DNA of 64,000 bases, from assembly GCF_001407835.1 (NCBI RefSeq), contig NZ_CYUO01000005.1, positions 434,001-498,000 on the forward strand, given 5' to 3'. Positions 1 through 8,576 of this stretch are shown here, piece by piece. Position 1 is the first letter of the stretch, and each line of letters starts with the position of its first letter. Source of the stretch: Lagierella massiliensis. Its GTDB lineage: Bacteria > Bacillota > Clostridia > Tissierellales > Peptoniphilaceae. The translations under genes were made by a program, and so were the position numbers. The notes below the pieces were generated by a model. That model saw only the letters and a program-made list of their open reading frames with translations, was not told the origin of the DNA and did not search any database.

Positions 1-623
1 GAAAAAGACCTAAAGAAAAATATCACTCATATAAGGGAAAAACAGGTAAAGTAGCTGATAATATAATAAATAGAGATTTCAATGCAGATAGACCTCTACA
101 AAAATGGACCACTGATGTATCTCAATTTAACTTCTCATGGGGTAAATGCTACATTTCTCCAATACTTGATATGTATACCAACGAGATTATCTCTTACGAT
201 TTATCCTTAAGTCCTAATTTAAAACAAATATCTAATATGTTAACAAAAGCATTTAGCAAATTTCCAAAACTAAATGACTTGATACTTCATTCAGATCAAG
301 GTTGGCAATACCAACATAATTATTACGTAAATGAACTAAAAAAACATGGCATAAAACAATCAATGTCAAGGAAAGGCAATTGTTATGATAACTCTATCAT
401 GGAAACATTTTTTGGCAGGTTAAAAAATGAAGTTTTTTATGGTTATGAAAAGAGCTATAGTTCTTTTGAAGAATTTTCAAGAACAATTGAGGAATATATA
501 TATTATTACAATAACGAAAGAATTCAATCAAAAACAAAATGGATGCCACCTATAAAATATAGGATAGCATCCTCTTGCAAATAATTAATTTAATAATGTG
601 TCCAGTTTTATGGGTACACATCA
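1..623 (+). mobile_element. IS3-family (IS150-like) element, right part of copy 1
   Basis: The first 623 bases match the right part of the complete element at 21031-22498 (position 1 corresponds to 21876), with no difference that I could see. The copy ends with the same terminal inverted repeat, finishing GTACACATCA at 623. The left half lies outside the window, so its completeness and target duplication cannot be judged. Both copies point the same way and bracket about 20.4 kb. Confidence 0.93.
3..584 (+). CDS. IS3-family transposase OrfB, 5' end cut by the window edge
   Basis: This is the C-terminal 193 codons of the DDE integrase-type transposase that moves the element. The frame is open from position 3 to the TAA at 584 and translates identically to the end of OrfB in the second copy. 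The retroviral-integrase core is visible: the first catalytic Asp in TDVSQF, the second in LHSDQGWQY, and the Glu in NSIMETFFGRLKNE, spaced as in IS3 OrfB proteins. The N-terminal HTH_21 part is outside the window. No frameshift or stop is seen, so this half is intact. Confidence 0.93.
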   Translation, partial: KRPKEKYHSYKGKTGKVADNIINRDFNADRPLQKWTTDVSQFNFSWGKCYISPILDMYTNEIISYDLSLSPNLKQISNMLTKAFSKFPKLNDLILHSDQGWQYQHNYYVNELKKHGIKQSMSRKGNCYDNSIMETFFGRLKNEVFYGYEKSYSSFEEFSRTIEEYIYYYNNERIQSKTKWMPPIKYRIASSCK

Positions 624-772
624 ATATGAACTCAACAGTTTTTTGATGAAATTTTTATTTGTTTTTCGTATTCATATTTAAAATTTATTGTAAGGAAGTA
701 ATTAAAGTAAAAGGCAAGATAAATTATAGGAGGCTAATGCCTCCTAACTATTTAATGTGTTTATTGATGATG

Positions 773-1285
773 TTACTTTATTTTTCTTTCTGATATTGGT
801 GGAGACAATATTATTTTTTCAAAATGTACTCCATCACTTAAATCAAGAATTGCAAAACTTGTAGGGTCATAATTATATTTTGCAATTGTTGGGCTGCCTG
901 GATTAAAATAGTGAACGCCATCTATTACTTCATCATGGTACACATGGGTATGACCAAATAAACAGATATCGAAATTTTCTTTTTTTGCTTTTTCTTGAAG
1001 TCTTTTTAAATCATCTTCAACTCTATACTTATGACCGTGGCAGGCAAATATCTTATATCCATTTATTTCAACAACTGCTTCATCTTCATATTTATCGTAA
1101 ATTTTAAAGTCATTATTTCCCAATACGCTTACACATTTTAAAGAAGTCTTCTCTTCAAGTACGGGACCATCCAAATAAAAATCTCCTAAAAAAATTATGT
1201 ATTCACAGTTATTTTCAAGTATTAACTTAGCGGTCTCGTCTAAAAAAAGTCCATGGGTATCACTAACTATCGCAATTCTATTCAT
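773..1285 (-). CDS. YfcE/MJ0936-type metallophosphoesterase (phosphodiesterase)
   Basis: A small soluble protein of about 170 residues with all the motifs of the YfcE branch of calcineurin-like phosphoesterases: SDTHG near the N-terminus, GDF, LGNND, CHGH and FGHTH, followed by NPGSP near the C-terminus. These residues bind two divalent metals and hydrolyse phosphodiesters; the physiological substrate in this branch is unknown. Starts at 1294 (GTG) and 1288 (ATG) are possible, but AAAGGTGA best positions the ATG at 1285, giving the typical family start MNRIAIVSDTHG. It is transcribed divergently from the iron-type ABC importer and is probably a single-gene unit. Confidence 0.92.
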   Translation of the reverse strand: MNRIAIVSDTHGLFLDETAKLILENNCEYIIFLGDFYLDGPVLEEKTSLKCVSVLGNNDFKIYDKYEDEAVVEINGYKIFACHGHKYRVEDDLKRLQEKAKKENFDICLFGHTHVYHDEVIDGVHYFNPGSPTIAKYNYDPTSFAILDLSDGVHFEKIILSPPISERKIK

Positions 1286-1397
1286 CATAATCACCTTTAT
1301 TTAAAAATTCATGTATAGTATAACAGATAATAATTAAATTTTCACTGATTGCTATTTTTTTATAAAAATTAAGATTATGTGAAAAGAAAAATAAGTA

Positions 1398-1406
1398 TGT
1401 TATAAT
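1398..1406 (+). promoter_or_regulatory. Extended -10 promoter of the ABC importer operon
   Basis: TGTTATAAT is a perfect extended -10 (TG, one base, TATAAT) 33 bases ahead of the GTG start of the lipoprotein gene. No convincing -35 is seen 17 bases upstream, which is common with extended -10 promoters. The same TGTTATAAT string occurs before the gene at 50069. Confidence 0.6.
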
Positions 1407-1438
1407 GAATTTGATTATATATAGAAAGGATGATATTA

Positions 1439-2563
1439 GTGAAATCAAAATTACGTGTTTTAGCAATGTTTCTTTTATTATCTATTACATTGGTAGCTTG
1501 TAATAAGCCAAATAATACTGATGGCACTGAAATGGGTTCTAAAACTGAAACAGGAGAAAAACAAGAAAATTCAAAAGATTCTGCAGATAAAAAAATAGTT
1601 CTTTATAGCAACTCTTTTGCAGATGAAAAAATAACATGGCTTGAAGAAAAGTCAAAGGAAGCTGGATTTGAGGTTGAAGTAGTGTTTATTCCAGGTGGAG
1701 ATTTGCTTCAAAGATTAATCGCAGAAAAGAACGACCCTCAAGCAGATGTTGTAATTGGTCTTGACGAAGGAGGATTCTCAAAACTACAAGGGGACAATAT
1801 GTTTGTTGAATGGAATCCTGATTGGAAGTCTGAAATAGATAGCGACTTAATCTATGGAGATGGATATTATTATCCTTGGGCTGAACAACGTATTTTCTAT
1901 TATTATGATGGAAATCAACTTACTGAGGCAGATGCTCCAAAATCATATGAAGAGCTTGCTACAGAAAAGTTTAAAGATCAATATTATGTTCCAGGAAATT
2001 TAACAAGTTCTACAAACCAAAAGATAGTATTCCCTATACTTCTTCAAAACTTAGATGAAAATGGTGAACTTGGTGTTTCTGAAAAGGGATGGCAATTAGC
2101 AAAAGACTATTACAAATATGGCAAGACAGTAGAAGCTGAAAATAGTTTAGGTTCACTTCAAAAAGCTATAACAATGGTTAAAGACGGAGAATTAAAGTTT
2201 AGTTACTATTTCTCTGGTGGAATTATCAAAGCTGAAAAAGAATTTGATATAAAAGCTGTTCCAATAAATCCTGAAAAGGGTGTATTTTCCATGGCTGAAC
2301 AAGTTGGTATAATGAATCATGGTAAAGATGCAGACTATACAGTAGCAAAAGAATTTGCTGAATGGTGGGGAACCGCAGAAGTACAAAAAGCTTGGGCAAA
2401 AGATTTTGGTACAGTTCCTGCAAATAACAATGCAAGAGAAGCTGCAGATCCAAGAGTTCTTGAGTTATTCGAACAAACTGATCGTATGAGTTTAGATTGG
2501 AATGTATTGAATGAACATCTTGATGAATGGGTTGAAAAATTTGAATTAGAAATTATGCCATAA
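1439..2563 (+). CDS. ABC transporter substrate-binding lipoprotein, ferric-iron (FbpA)/thiamine-like family
   Basis: A secreted binding protein tethered by lipid. The N-terminus carries a short hydrophobic signal and the lipobox LVAC, so the mature protein begins at Cys. After a Lys/Glu/Ser-rich linker, the fold starts with KIVLYSNSFADEKITW, typical of family-1 solute-binding proteins such as FbpA, ThiB and PhnS. The GTG at 1439 is preferred over the in-frame ATG at 1430 because AAAGGATG sits at correct spacing before it. It heads an operon with the ATPase and fused permease downstream. The ligand cannot be fixed from sequence: ferric iron is the first guess, with thiamine or 2-aminoethylphosphonate as alternatives. 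Confidence 0.85.
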   Translation: MKSKLRVLAMFLLLSITLVACNKPNNTDGTEMGSKTETGEKQENSKDSADKKIVLYSNSFADEKITWLEEKSKEAGFEVEVVFIPGGDLLQRLIAEKNDPQADVVIGLDEGGFSKLQGDNMFVEWNPDWKSEIDSDLIYGDGYYYPWAEQRIFYYYDGNQLTEADAPKSYEELATEKFKDQYYVPGNLTSSTNQKIVFPILLQNLDENGELGVSEKGWQLAKDYYKYGKTVEAENSLGSLQKAITMVKDGELKFSYYFSGGIIKAEKEFDIKAVPINPEKGVFSMAEQVGIMNHGKDADYTVAKEFAEWWGTAEVQKAWAKDFGTVPANNNAREAADPRVLELFEQTDRMSLDWNVLNEHLDEWVEKFELEIMP

Positions 2564-2573
2564 TAATTTAGAT

Positions 2574-2603
2574 AAAATGCGGGAGCTTTCCCGCATTTTG
2601 TTT
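2574..2603 (+). terminator. Intra-operon hairpin with short T-tract (attenuating terminator)
   Basis: A perfect 11-bp stem (AAAATGCGGGA with TCCCGCATTTT, loop GCTT, 2574-2599) followed by GTTT lies 11 bases after the lipoprotein stop and just before the ATPase ribosome site. Such a hairpin inside an importer operon usually makes the binding protein more abundant than the membrane complex, by partial termination or by protecting the upstream RNA from 3' decay. Confidence 0.7.
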
Positions 2604-2621
2604 AAACTGGGAGGATTAAAG

Positions 2622-3641
2622 ATGATAGAGTTAAAAGATATAGAAATAAGATATGGGGATTATGTTGCTGTTAAAGATGTAAACATAAATATTGAAGAAG
2701 GAGAATTTTTTACTTTTTTGGGTCCTTCTGGATGCGGTAAGACTACGATACTAAGATCTATAGCAGGCTTCATCAAGCCTTATAAAGGGGAAATTATTTT
2801 AGAGGGTCATGATATAACAAATGTACCTCCAGAAAAAAGAAAAATAGGAATGGTCTTTCAGTCATATGCGCTTTTTCCTACCATGACAGTTTATGATAAT
2901 ATCAGCTATGGTTTAAAAATAATGAAGATGCCAAAAGAAAAGATACATAAAAAGGTAATCGAAATGGCGAACCTGGTTGAAATAAAAGAGGAACATTTAA
3001 AGAGAAATGTCTCTGAATTATCGGGAGGACAACAACAGAGAGTTGCCATAGCAAGAGCCTTGGCGAAAGATCCAAAACTTATATTATTTGATGAACCGCT
3101 ATCAAACTTAGATGCAAAGCTTAGAAAACAACTGCGTCAAGAGATGAAGGAAATTCAAAGAAAGGCTGGAATGACAGCAATCTATGTTACTCATGATCAG
3201 GAAGAGGCACTTGAAATGTCTGACAGGATTGCCGTGTTCAACAAGGGACATGTGGAGCAGATAGGAAAGCCATTTGAAATATATGATAAGTCCAAGACAG
3301 AGTTTGTATGTACATTTATAGGAGAATCCAACAAGATAAGCAGTGAACTATTAAATTATATAAACGAAAATTCATCAAAAATAAAATTTGATGAGAGAAA
3401 AAATAACTATATAAGAAATGAGAAGATTCTTCTTAATCCAGTAGGAGATTTTGAAACAATAAAAATCAAGGGAAAAGTAGCAAAGGTAATGTATGAGGGA
3501 GCTTATTCTCAATATGTTGTAAATGTGCTCAATTCAAATCTTACAATTTTAGAGAAGAATGACTCAACTAAAAACATAGCTCTTGGAGATGAAATAGATT
3601 TATATATTAATCCAGAAGACATCTTAGAATATGAGGTGTAG
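2622..3641 (+). CDS. ABC importer ATPase, FbpC/PotA-like, with C-terminal TOBE-type region
   Basis: This protein energises import of the substrate bound by the upstream lipoprotein. Walker A GPSGCGKT lies near residue 34, the Q-loop in VFQSYALFP, the signature LSGGQQQR around residue 135, Walker B LILFDEP and the switch His in YVTHDQEEA. The last hundred residues form a TOBE-like domain, as in the MalK/PotA/FbpC class. The track-length start at 2577 would lie inside the terminator hairpin, so the ATG at 2622 behind GGGAGGA is chosen, giving 339 residues. The permease starts 2 bases after its stop, which implies translational coupling. Confidence 0.92.
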   Translation: MIELKDIEIRYGDYVAVKDVNINIEEGEFFTFLGPSGCGKTTILRSIAGFIKPYKGEIILEGHDITNVPPEKRKIGMVFQSYALFPTMTVYDNISYGLKIMKMPKEKIHKKVIEMANLVEIKEEHLKRNVSELSGGQQQRVAIARALAKDPKLILFDEPLSNLDAKLRKQLRQEMKEIQRKAGMTAIYVTHDQEEALEMSDRIAVFNKGHVEQIGKPFEIYDKSKTEFVCTFIGESNKISSELLNYINENSSKIKFDERKNNYIRNEKILLNPVGDFETIKIKGKVAKVMYEGAYSQYVVNVLNSNLTILEKNDSTKNIALGDEIDLYINPEDILEYEV

Positions 3642-3643
3642 TT

Positions 3644-5401
3644 ATGATGACTTCTAAGAATAAAAGTTATGAAAAAAATAGGTATTTAAATTTACCAAAA
3701 ATATTTATAATTTTAATCATACTGTGGTTTGCAATAGCGTTTATAATTTTGCCGACAATATCTATAATCGCAAGCTCATTTTATGATGGATCTGGATTTA
3801 GTCTAAACGCAATTAGAAAAGTATTAAATTCCAAGAGAGCTATGACGGCGATAAAAAATTCCCTTTTGACAGGTCTTGTTCTCATGGTGACTACGACAAT
3901 TGTAGGAGTTACTCAGGTCTTATTAACAGATTATTTTGATTTGAAATTTTCTAAGTTATTTAGAATTGCATACATGTCACCATTAGTTTTTACGGGAGTT
4001 ATTTTAAATAGTGGATACTTATATGTATATGGAAAGACTGGAATATTGACTCAATTTTTGTTAAAAATATTTCCGAACCTAAACCCAGGATGGTTTAGCG
4101 GAGCCTTCGCAGTTTTCTTTGTCATGACATTTGGTTGTACTCACCAATACATGATCTTTTTTAGAAATGCAATAAATGGAATAGACAACGAACTGATAGA
4201 TTCAGCTAAAAACTTAGGAAGTAACCAGATGCAAATATTATTTAAAGTTGTTATGCCAATAGTTAAACCAACTTTGATAACTCTAATAATAATTACCTTT
4301 CAAACAGGTCTTGCATCATTTGCAGCACCGCTTATGGTTGGAGGAAAGAATTTTCAAACAATTTCTCCTCTGATTTTAACCTTTGCAAACAGACCAAGAT
4401 CAAGAGACATAGCAGCAGTACTTTCACTTGTCTTAGCTGCATTTCAAATATTGCTCTTGGCATTTATGACATGGAATGAATCAAAGGGGAATTATATGTC
4501 TGTTTCAAACAGCAATAAGAGGTTAAAAAAACAAAAAATTCATAATCCAGTAGCAAAAGTATTTATTTATGTAATTGCAATAGCTTTATTCATTATTCAA
4601 GCATTGCCAGGAGTGATGATTGTTATTTCATCATTCTTAGATACACAAGCACTTTCAAGAAATATTATAAGTATCAAAAACTTTACATTGCAAAACTATA
4701 AAAATGTTTTAACTAATCCAAATAACCTAAATCCGCTACTAAGATCATTTTTATTCTCAGGAATTGCCGCTATAATTTCGGTTATGATGATGTTAATACT
4801 TGTACGATTGGTTATGAAAGCAAAAAGTAATAATTTAATTAAAAGTTTAGAATACTTTTATTATATACCTTGGTTGGTGCCATCAATTTTAATAGCTCTG
4901 GGTTATATGATGATATACGATAGACCAAGATTTTTAATTTTTAATCAATCGGTTATAGGATCCCAGTGGATTTTAGTAATTGCATACACAGTTACAGTTA
5001 TACCTTCAACGCTAAGATATTTGAAGAGTGCATATTATAATTTTAATACAAGTCTGGAAGAAGCTTCACAAAACTTGGGAGCAAGTTCCCTAAGAACATT
5101 CTTTAAAGTAGTATTGCCGGCAGTATTACCAACAGCATTAGCACTATGCGCATTAAACTTCAATGGTAATTTAGCAGAGTACAATATGTCTGCATTTCTT
5201 TATCCACCTGGAAGCGAGACAATTGGTATAATTATAAGACAAAATTCATCAGCTGTGGCAACTTTAGACTCAAAAGCAGTCAACATGGTCTATTCAGTGT
5301 TGCTTATGCTAATAAATTCATTGGTAATCTATTTTGTATATGGTAGAGGACTAAAAATTTCAGATAGACAAAGTGGATTTAGAGAAGAGAAGAGAAAATA
5401 G
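3644..5401 (+). CDS. Fused two-domain ABC permease of the ferric-iron/thiamine type
   Basis: A 585-residue inner-membrane protein with two binding-protein-dependent permease domains in one chain, as in FbpB and ThiP, giving about twelve membrane spans. Each half has an EAA loop that contacts the ATPase: LIDSAKNLGSNQMQILFKVV around residue 190 and LEEASQNLGASSLRTFFKVV around residue 485. A soluble linker near residues 280-305 joins the halves. GAGGTG precedes the ATG at 3644; the ATG at 3647 is an alternative. It closes the three-gene importer operon and is followed by a terminator. Confidence 0.9.
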   Translation: MMTSKNKSYEKNRYLNLPKIFIILIILWFAIAFIILPTISIIASSFYDGSGFSLNAIRKVLNSKRAMTAIKNSLLTGLVLMVTTTIVGVTQVLLTDYFDLKFSKLFRIAYMSPLVFTGVILNSGYLYVYGKTGILTQFLLKIFPNLNPGWFSGAFAVFFVMTFGCTHQYMIFFRNAINGIDNELIDSAKNLGSNQMQILFKVVMPIVKPTLITLIIITFQTGLASFAAPLMVGGKNFQTISPLILTFANRPRSRDIAAVLSLVLAAFQILLLAFMTWNESKGNYMSVSNSNKRLKKQKIHNPVAKVFIYVIAIALFIIQALPGVMIVISSFLDTQALSRNIISIKNFTLQNYKNVLTNPNNLNPLLRSFLFSGIAAIISVMMMLILVRLVMKAKSNNLIKSLEYFYYIPWLVPSILIALGYMMIYDRPRFLIFNQSVIGSQWILVIAYTVTVIPSTLRYLKSAYYNFNTSLEEASQNLGASSLRTFFKVVLPAVLPTALALCALNFNGNLAEYNMSAFLYPPGSETIGIIIRQNSSAVATLDSKAVNMVYSVLLMLINSLVIYFVYGRGLKISDRQSGFREEKRK

Positions 5402-5413
5402 AATAAAAAATAG

Positions 5414-5446
5414 AAAAGATGTTGCTGTGGCTTCATCTTTTTTATT
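5414..5446 (+). terminator. Intrinsic terminator of the importer operon
   Basis: AAAAGATG pairs with CATCTTTT across a 12-base loop and is followed by a T-rich run, directly after the permease stop. Confidence 0.75.
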
Positions 5447-5468
5447 TTAAGCAAATTAATTTTAAACA

Positions 5469-5511
5469 ATCACAAAAACTTCATATAAAATTCACATAAA
5501 GCTGATAATAT
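5469..5511 (+). promoter_or_regulatory. Three 11-bp OmpR/PhoB-type repeats over an activator-dependent promoter
   Basis: Three consecutive 11-bp units, ATCACAAAAAC, TTCATATAAAA and TTCACATAAAG, occupy 5469-5501. Their TTCAtA/TTCACA cores recur every helical turn as in PhoB/PhoP boxes. They cover the place where a -35 would lie for the extended -10 TGATAATAT (5503-5511), and no normal -35 is present. This arrangement predicts activation, probably by the response regulator encoded immediately downstream. Confidence 0.6.
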
Positions 5512-5529
5512 ATTCTTAAGGAGAGAGGA

Positions 5530-6198
5530 ATGGCAAATATATTATTATTGGAAGATGAAAAAAACATAAGGGAAGTATTGGTTGAATATTTAAAAGTTTC
5601 TGGAGCCACCACATTTGAAGCCGAAGACGGAAATAGGGCAGTTGAAATATTAAAGAGTGAAGAAATTGACTTGGCAGTTTTAGATATTATGGTTCCAGGA
5701 ATGAGCGGAATTGATGTTTTATCTTTTATCAGGGACAATCCTAAGACAAAAAACATTGGGGTAATAATGCTCACTGCCCTGGATGACATAGGTACTCAGG
5801 TGTCTGCTTTTAATAAGTTTGCTGATGAGTATTTAGTAAAGCCGGTGTCGCCGATTATTTTAATAAAGAGAATTGAGACTTTACTTCGTCGTATTAAACC
5901 TAATGTTTTAATTACTCATGAATTTATTATGGACGAAGAGTCTTATACAGTTTATGTTGACGGAGAGGAAATTCCATTTACTCTAAGTGAATTTTTAATT
6001 CTTCAAATGCTCTACAAAAATAAAAATAAGGTTTTAAGTAGGGAACAGCTAATTATGGGCGCATTTAATGAGGATTATATAGGCAACGACAGAATAATTG
6101 ATGCTCATATAAAAAATATTAGAAAAAAACTTGGAAAGGATTATATCAAAACCGTTATTGGAATAGGATATAAGTTTAGTGAAAATGAAATTAGGTAA
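5530..6198 (+). CDS. OmpR/PhoB-family response regulator
   Basis: A DNA-binding regulator of 222 residues. The receiver domain (about 1-118) has the acidic pair E8/D9, the phospho-acceptor D52 in VLDIMVPG, T82 and K104 in YLVKPVSP. The winged-helix output domain (about 125-222) ends with the typical RKKLGKDYIKTVIGIGYKF. It starts behind AAGGAGAGAGGA. The sensor kinase gene overlaps its 3' end by 20 bases and an ABC exporter follows, so the four genes form one operon. The upstream triple 11-bp repeat suggests autoregulation. The inducing signal is unknown; systems of this layout often sense antimicrobial peptides or envelope stress (inference). Confidence 0.93.
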   Translation: MANILLLEDEKNIREVLVEYLKVSGATTFEAEDGNRAVEILKSEEIDLAVLDIMVPGMSGIDVLSFIRDNPKTKNIGVIMLTALDDIGTQVSAFNKFADEYLVKPVSPIILIKRIETLLRRIKPNVLITHEFIMDEESYTVYVDGEEIPFTLSEFLILQMLYKNKNKVLSREQLIMGAFNEDYIGNDRIIDAHIKNIRKKLGKDYIKTVIGIGYKFSENEIR

Positions 6199-7729
6199 GA
6201 AAAATTTAATCTACAGCATTTTGCTTGCTGTGACAATTTTGATAATAATAGTTTCCTACTTGGCGTTTCTATTACCAAATCTGTACGTAGATAATAACAT
6301 TGAAAGCATTACTGAAGAGATTAAAAAATCTCATTTTGAAATGGTTGATGGTGCTAAGGATTTACGGAAGATAAGTAAACTTGGGAACCAAGTTTTTATT
6401 GAAGTTGATAAGGGTTTTAATGAAATAAAACTAAACTCAATCGGTTTAAAGGGAAAAGTAGACATTAGTGGATCTGAAATACAGCAAAGTCTTAAAAGAA
6501 TTGAAGAGATTTCGCTTAAGACTGGTAAGAACCGAAAAATGGATGACAAAGATGAAGATAAAATAGAAAGGGAAGCAGGTAAGATCGAAAACTACATTCA
6601 GGACAATTTTAAAATAGAGGGAATTAAAAGCGATTTAAAATTTAGTGAAGCTTTTAAAAGGCCTGATAAAAACTCATATACTGAATTTAAAAAGTTAAAT
6701 AAAGACACTGTGATGCTAAGCCTTGGTTATAGGGAAGAAAATGTGGCTGAATACATCAACTGCATTTTAATTACTGCTGAAGATGGTTTTTATAAAGTTT
6801 CCCTTGACTCTTTTATAGCTCCAAGAATTGAAGACCTACTTCCAGTGGTTTTATCAAGCATTCCAATGATAGTTTTAGTTTTGATATTACTTGTAATAGT
6901 TGTTTCAAGTCTTTATTCAAGGAGAATTGTAGGACCAATTGTAAAGATACAAAGGTTTAGTGAAGTCTCAAAAAATTCAACGCCAAATTATAATTCCATT
7001 AACTTTGATGGAGAAGATGAAATTGCTACTCTTAGTAAAAATATAGTTGAGATGGACAAAAGTTTAAGAAAAAATATTGAAAAGCTTAGGGTTGAAGGAG
7101 AGAGGAAGGAAGTCTTCACAAGATCTGCAACCCACGAATTAAAGACTCCTATTGCAGCGTCAATCCTACTATGTGATGGCATGATCAACAATCTTGGAAA
7201 ATATGAAGACAGGGATAAGTATCTAAGAGTTTTAAAAAGTGAACTGTTAGAGATGAGTTCCATGGTTTCAGAAATTCTTCTAACTACAAAGGAAGTTGGG
7301 GAACTTTCTTTTAGAGATATTAATTTAAGAGATACTTTTGAAAAAGAGATTTCAAAGTATAAACTTAAAGCTGGTGACAAGAATTTAAAAATTAATTTAA
7401 ATGGGGATGGCGTTTTAAATACTGACTCAGAAATATTTAGCAGAGTCGTTAACAATATATTGGAAAATGCCATTAACTATACAAGTGAAAATGGTTTTAT
7501 TGACATAGAGATTGGGAAAGAGATAAGTATTTACAATGAAAAGGCGACCATACCAGCAGATATTGAAAAATCTATAATGGAACCTTTTGTATCTTCAACT
7601 GAAAATAAGAGCAAGGGACTTGGACTCTACATTGCAAAGTACTATTCAAACTTGATTGGACTTGATATTGAAGTTAAAAATAAAAACAAAGGAGTTTTAA
7701 CGGTTTTAAGGAGGCGAAAAGATGATTAA
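6179..7729 (+). CDS. Membrane sensor histidine kinase
   Basis: The partner of the upstream response regulator. One transmembrane helix lies near residues 11-31, an extracellular sensing segment of about 190 residues follows, then a second helix near 222-247 and a HAMP-like linker. The H-box is ATHELKTPIAAS, with the phospho-His near residue 320. The ATPase domain has an N-box in NNILENAINYT and a glycine box in KSKGLGLYIAK. The usual DxGxG box is replaced by ISIYNEKATIP, a pattern seen in VanS/PrrB-like kinases. GTG at 6179 or ATG at 6185 can start it. It overlaps its neighbours on both sides (20 and 8 bases), indicating tight coupling. Confidence 0.92.
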   Translation: MKMKLGKKNLIYSILLAVTILIIIVSYLAFLLPNLYVDNNIESITEEIKKSHFEMVDGAKDLRKISKLGNQVFIEVDKGFNEIKLNSIGLKGKVDISGSEIQQSLKRIEEISLKTGKNRKMDDKDEDKIEREAGKIENYIQDNFKIEGIKSDLKFSEAFKRPDKNSYTEFKKLNKDTVMLSLGYREENVAEYINCILITAEDGFYKVSLDSFIAPRIEDLLPVVLSSIPMIVLVLILLVIVVSSLYSRRIVGPIVKIQRFSEVSKNSTPNYNSINFDGEDEIATLSKNIVEMDKSLRKNIEKLRVEGERKEVFTRSATHELKTPIAASILLCDGMINNLGKYEDRDKYLRVLKSELLEMSSMVSEILLTTKEVGELSFRDINLRDTFEKEISKYKLKAGDKNLKINLNGDGVLNTDSEIFSRVVNNILENAINYTSENGFIDIEIGKEISIYNEKATIPADIEKSIMEPFVSSTENKSKGLGLYIAKYYSNLIGLDIEVKNKNKGVLTVLRRRKDD

Positions 7730-8576
7730 AATTAATAATCTTAATGTGAGTTACGGCGATTTTACTGCCCTTTCCATTGAAGATGAAATAATTATTGATA
7801 AGAATAAAAAACTTGGTATCTTAGGATCTAATGGAGCGGGTAAAACCACATTAATCAATGCCATAATGGAGCTTGTTCCCTATCAAGGAAGCATTGTAAA
7901 GGATATTCCAACAAATGAAATTGCAGTTCATATGCAATATAATAACTATCCAGAAACCATAGCAGTTAGAACTGTTATGGAAGCAATAATCGGATGTAAG
8001 CTTGAAAAGTGTGAAAAGATTATGGAGTTAATAAAGTTTTTCAAGTTTGAATCAGCACTAAAAAGAACTTACAAAGATCTTTCTGGAGGACAAAAGCAAA
8101 GACTTACAGTGATTTTAGTTCTTGCACAGGAGAGTCCATTAACGATATTTGATGAAGTTACTTCTGGTCTGGACTTTCAAACCAGAACTTCACTTATGGA
8201 GCTTTTGGAAAAGTGGTATAGGGATAGGGATGACACTTTGATTTTAGTTTCCCATTACTATGATGAACTGGAAAGACTCGTGGATGATGTTCTAATTTTA
8301 GAAAATGGAAAAGTTGTAGACTATGGTTCAAAAACTGCTCTTTTCAAAAAATATTGTGGAAATAGAATAATTTCATTTAGTGCTTTGGATTTTGATGATG
8401 AGCTAATGAAGGATTATAAAAAAATTGAAGCCCCAGAAGGTCGAGTTGTAATTTCCATAGATAATAATGAAGAAGAACTTGAACTTGAAAAGATTTTGGT
8501 TCAAAAAGATATCGACTTTGAAAGAACATCCAACGATATGGAAGTAATGTATATAAATGCATTGAGGAGGAAGTAA
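7722..8576 (+). CDS. ABC transporter ATP-binding protein (exporter type)
   Basis: The ATPase of a two-gene ABC-2 exporter. Walker A is GSNGAGKT near residue 36, the signature is LSGGQKQR, Walker B is LTIFDEV and the switch His is in LVSHYYDEL. The C-terminal 70 residues are not needed for ATP hydrolysis and may contact the permease. GGAGGCGAAAAG precedes the ATG, which overlaps the kinase gene by 8 bases. The permease gene follows with a TAATG stop-start overlap. Position behind a two-component system suggests a drug, peptide or lantibiotic resistance exporter controlled by it; the substrate is not evident. Confidence 0.9.
   Translation: MIKINNLNVSYGDFTALSIEDEIIIDKNKKLGILGSNGAGKTTLINAIMELVPYQGSIVKDIPTNEIAVHMQYNNYPETIAVRTVMEAIIGCKLEKCEKIMELIKFFKFESALKRTYKDLSGGQKQRLTVILVLAQESPLTIFDEVTSGLDFQTRTSLMELLEKWYRDRDDTLILVSHYYDELERLVDDVLILENGKVVDYGSKTALFKKYCGNRIISFSALDFDDELMKDYKKIEAPEGRVVISIDNNEEELELEKILVQKDIDFERTSNDMEVMYINALRRK

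Noticed and set aside
1321-1345. GATAATAATTAAAT near the importer promoter, considered as a Fur box
   Set aside because: It lacks the inverted half-site and matches the 7-1-7 consensus poorly.
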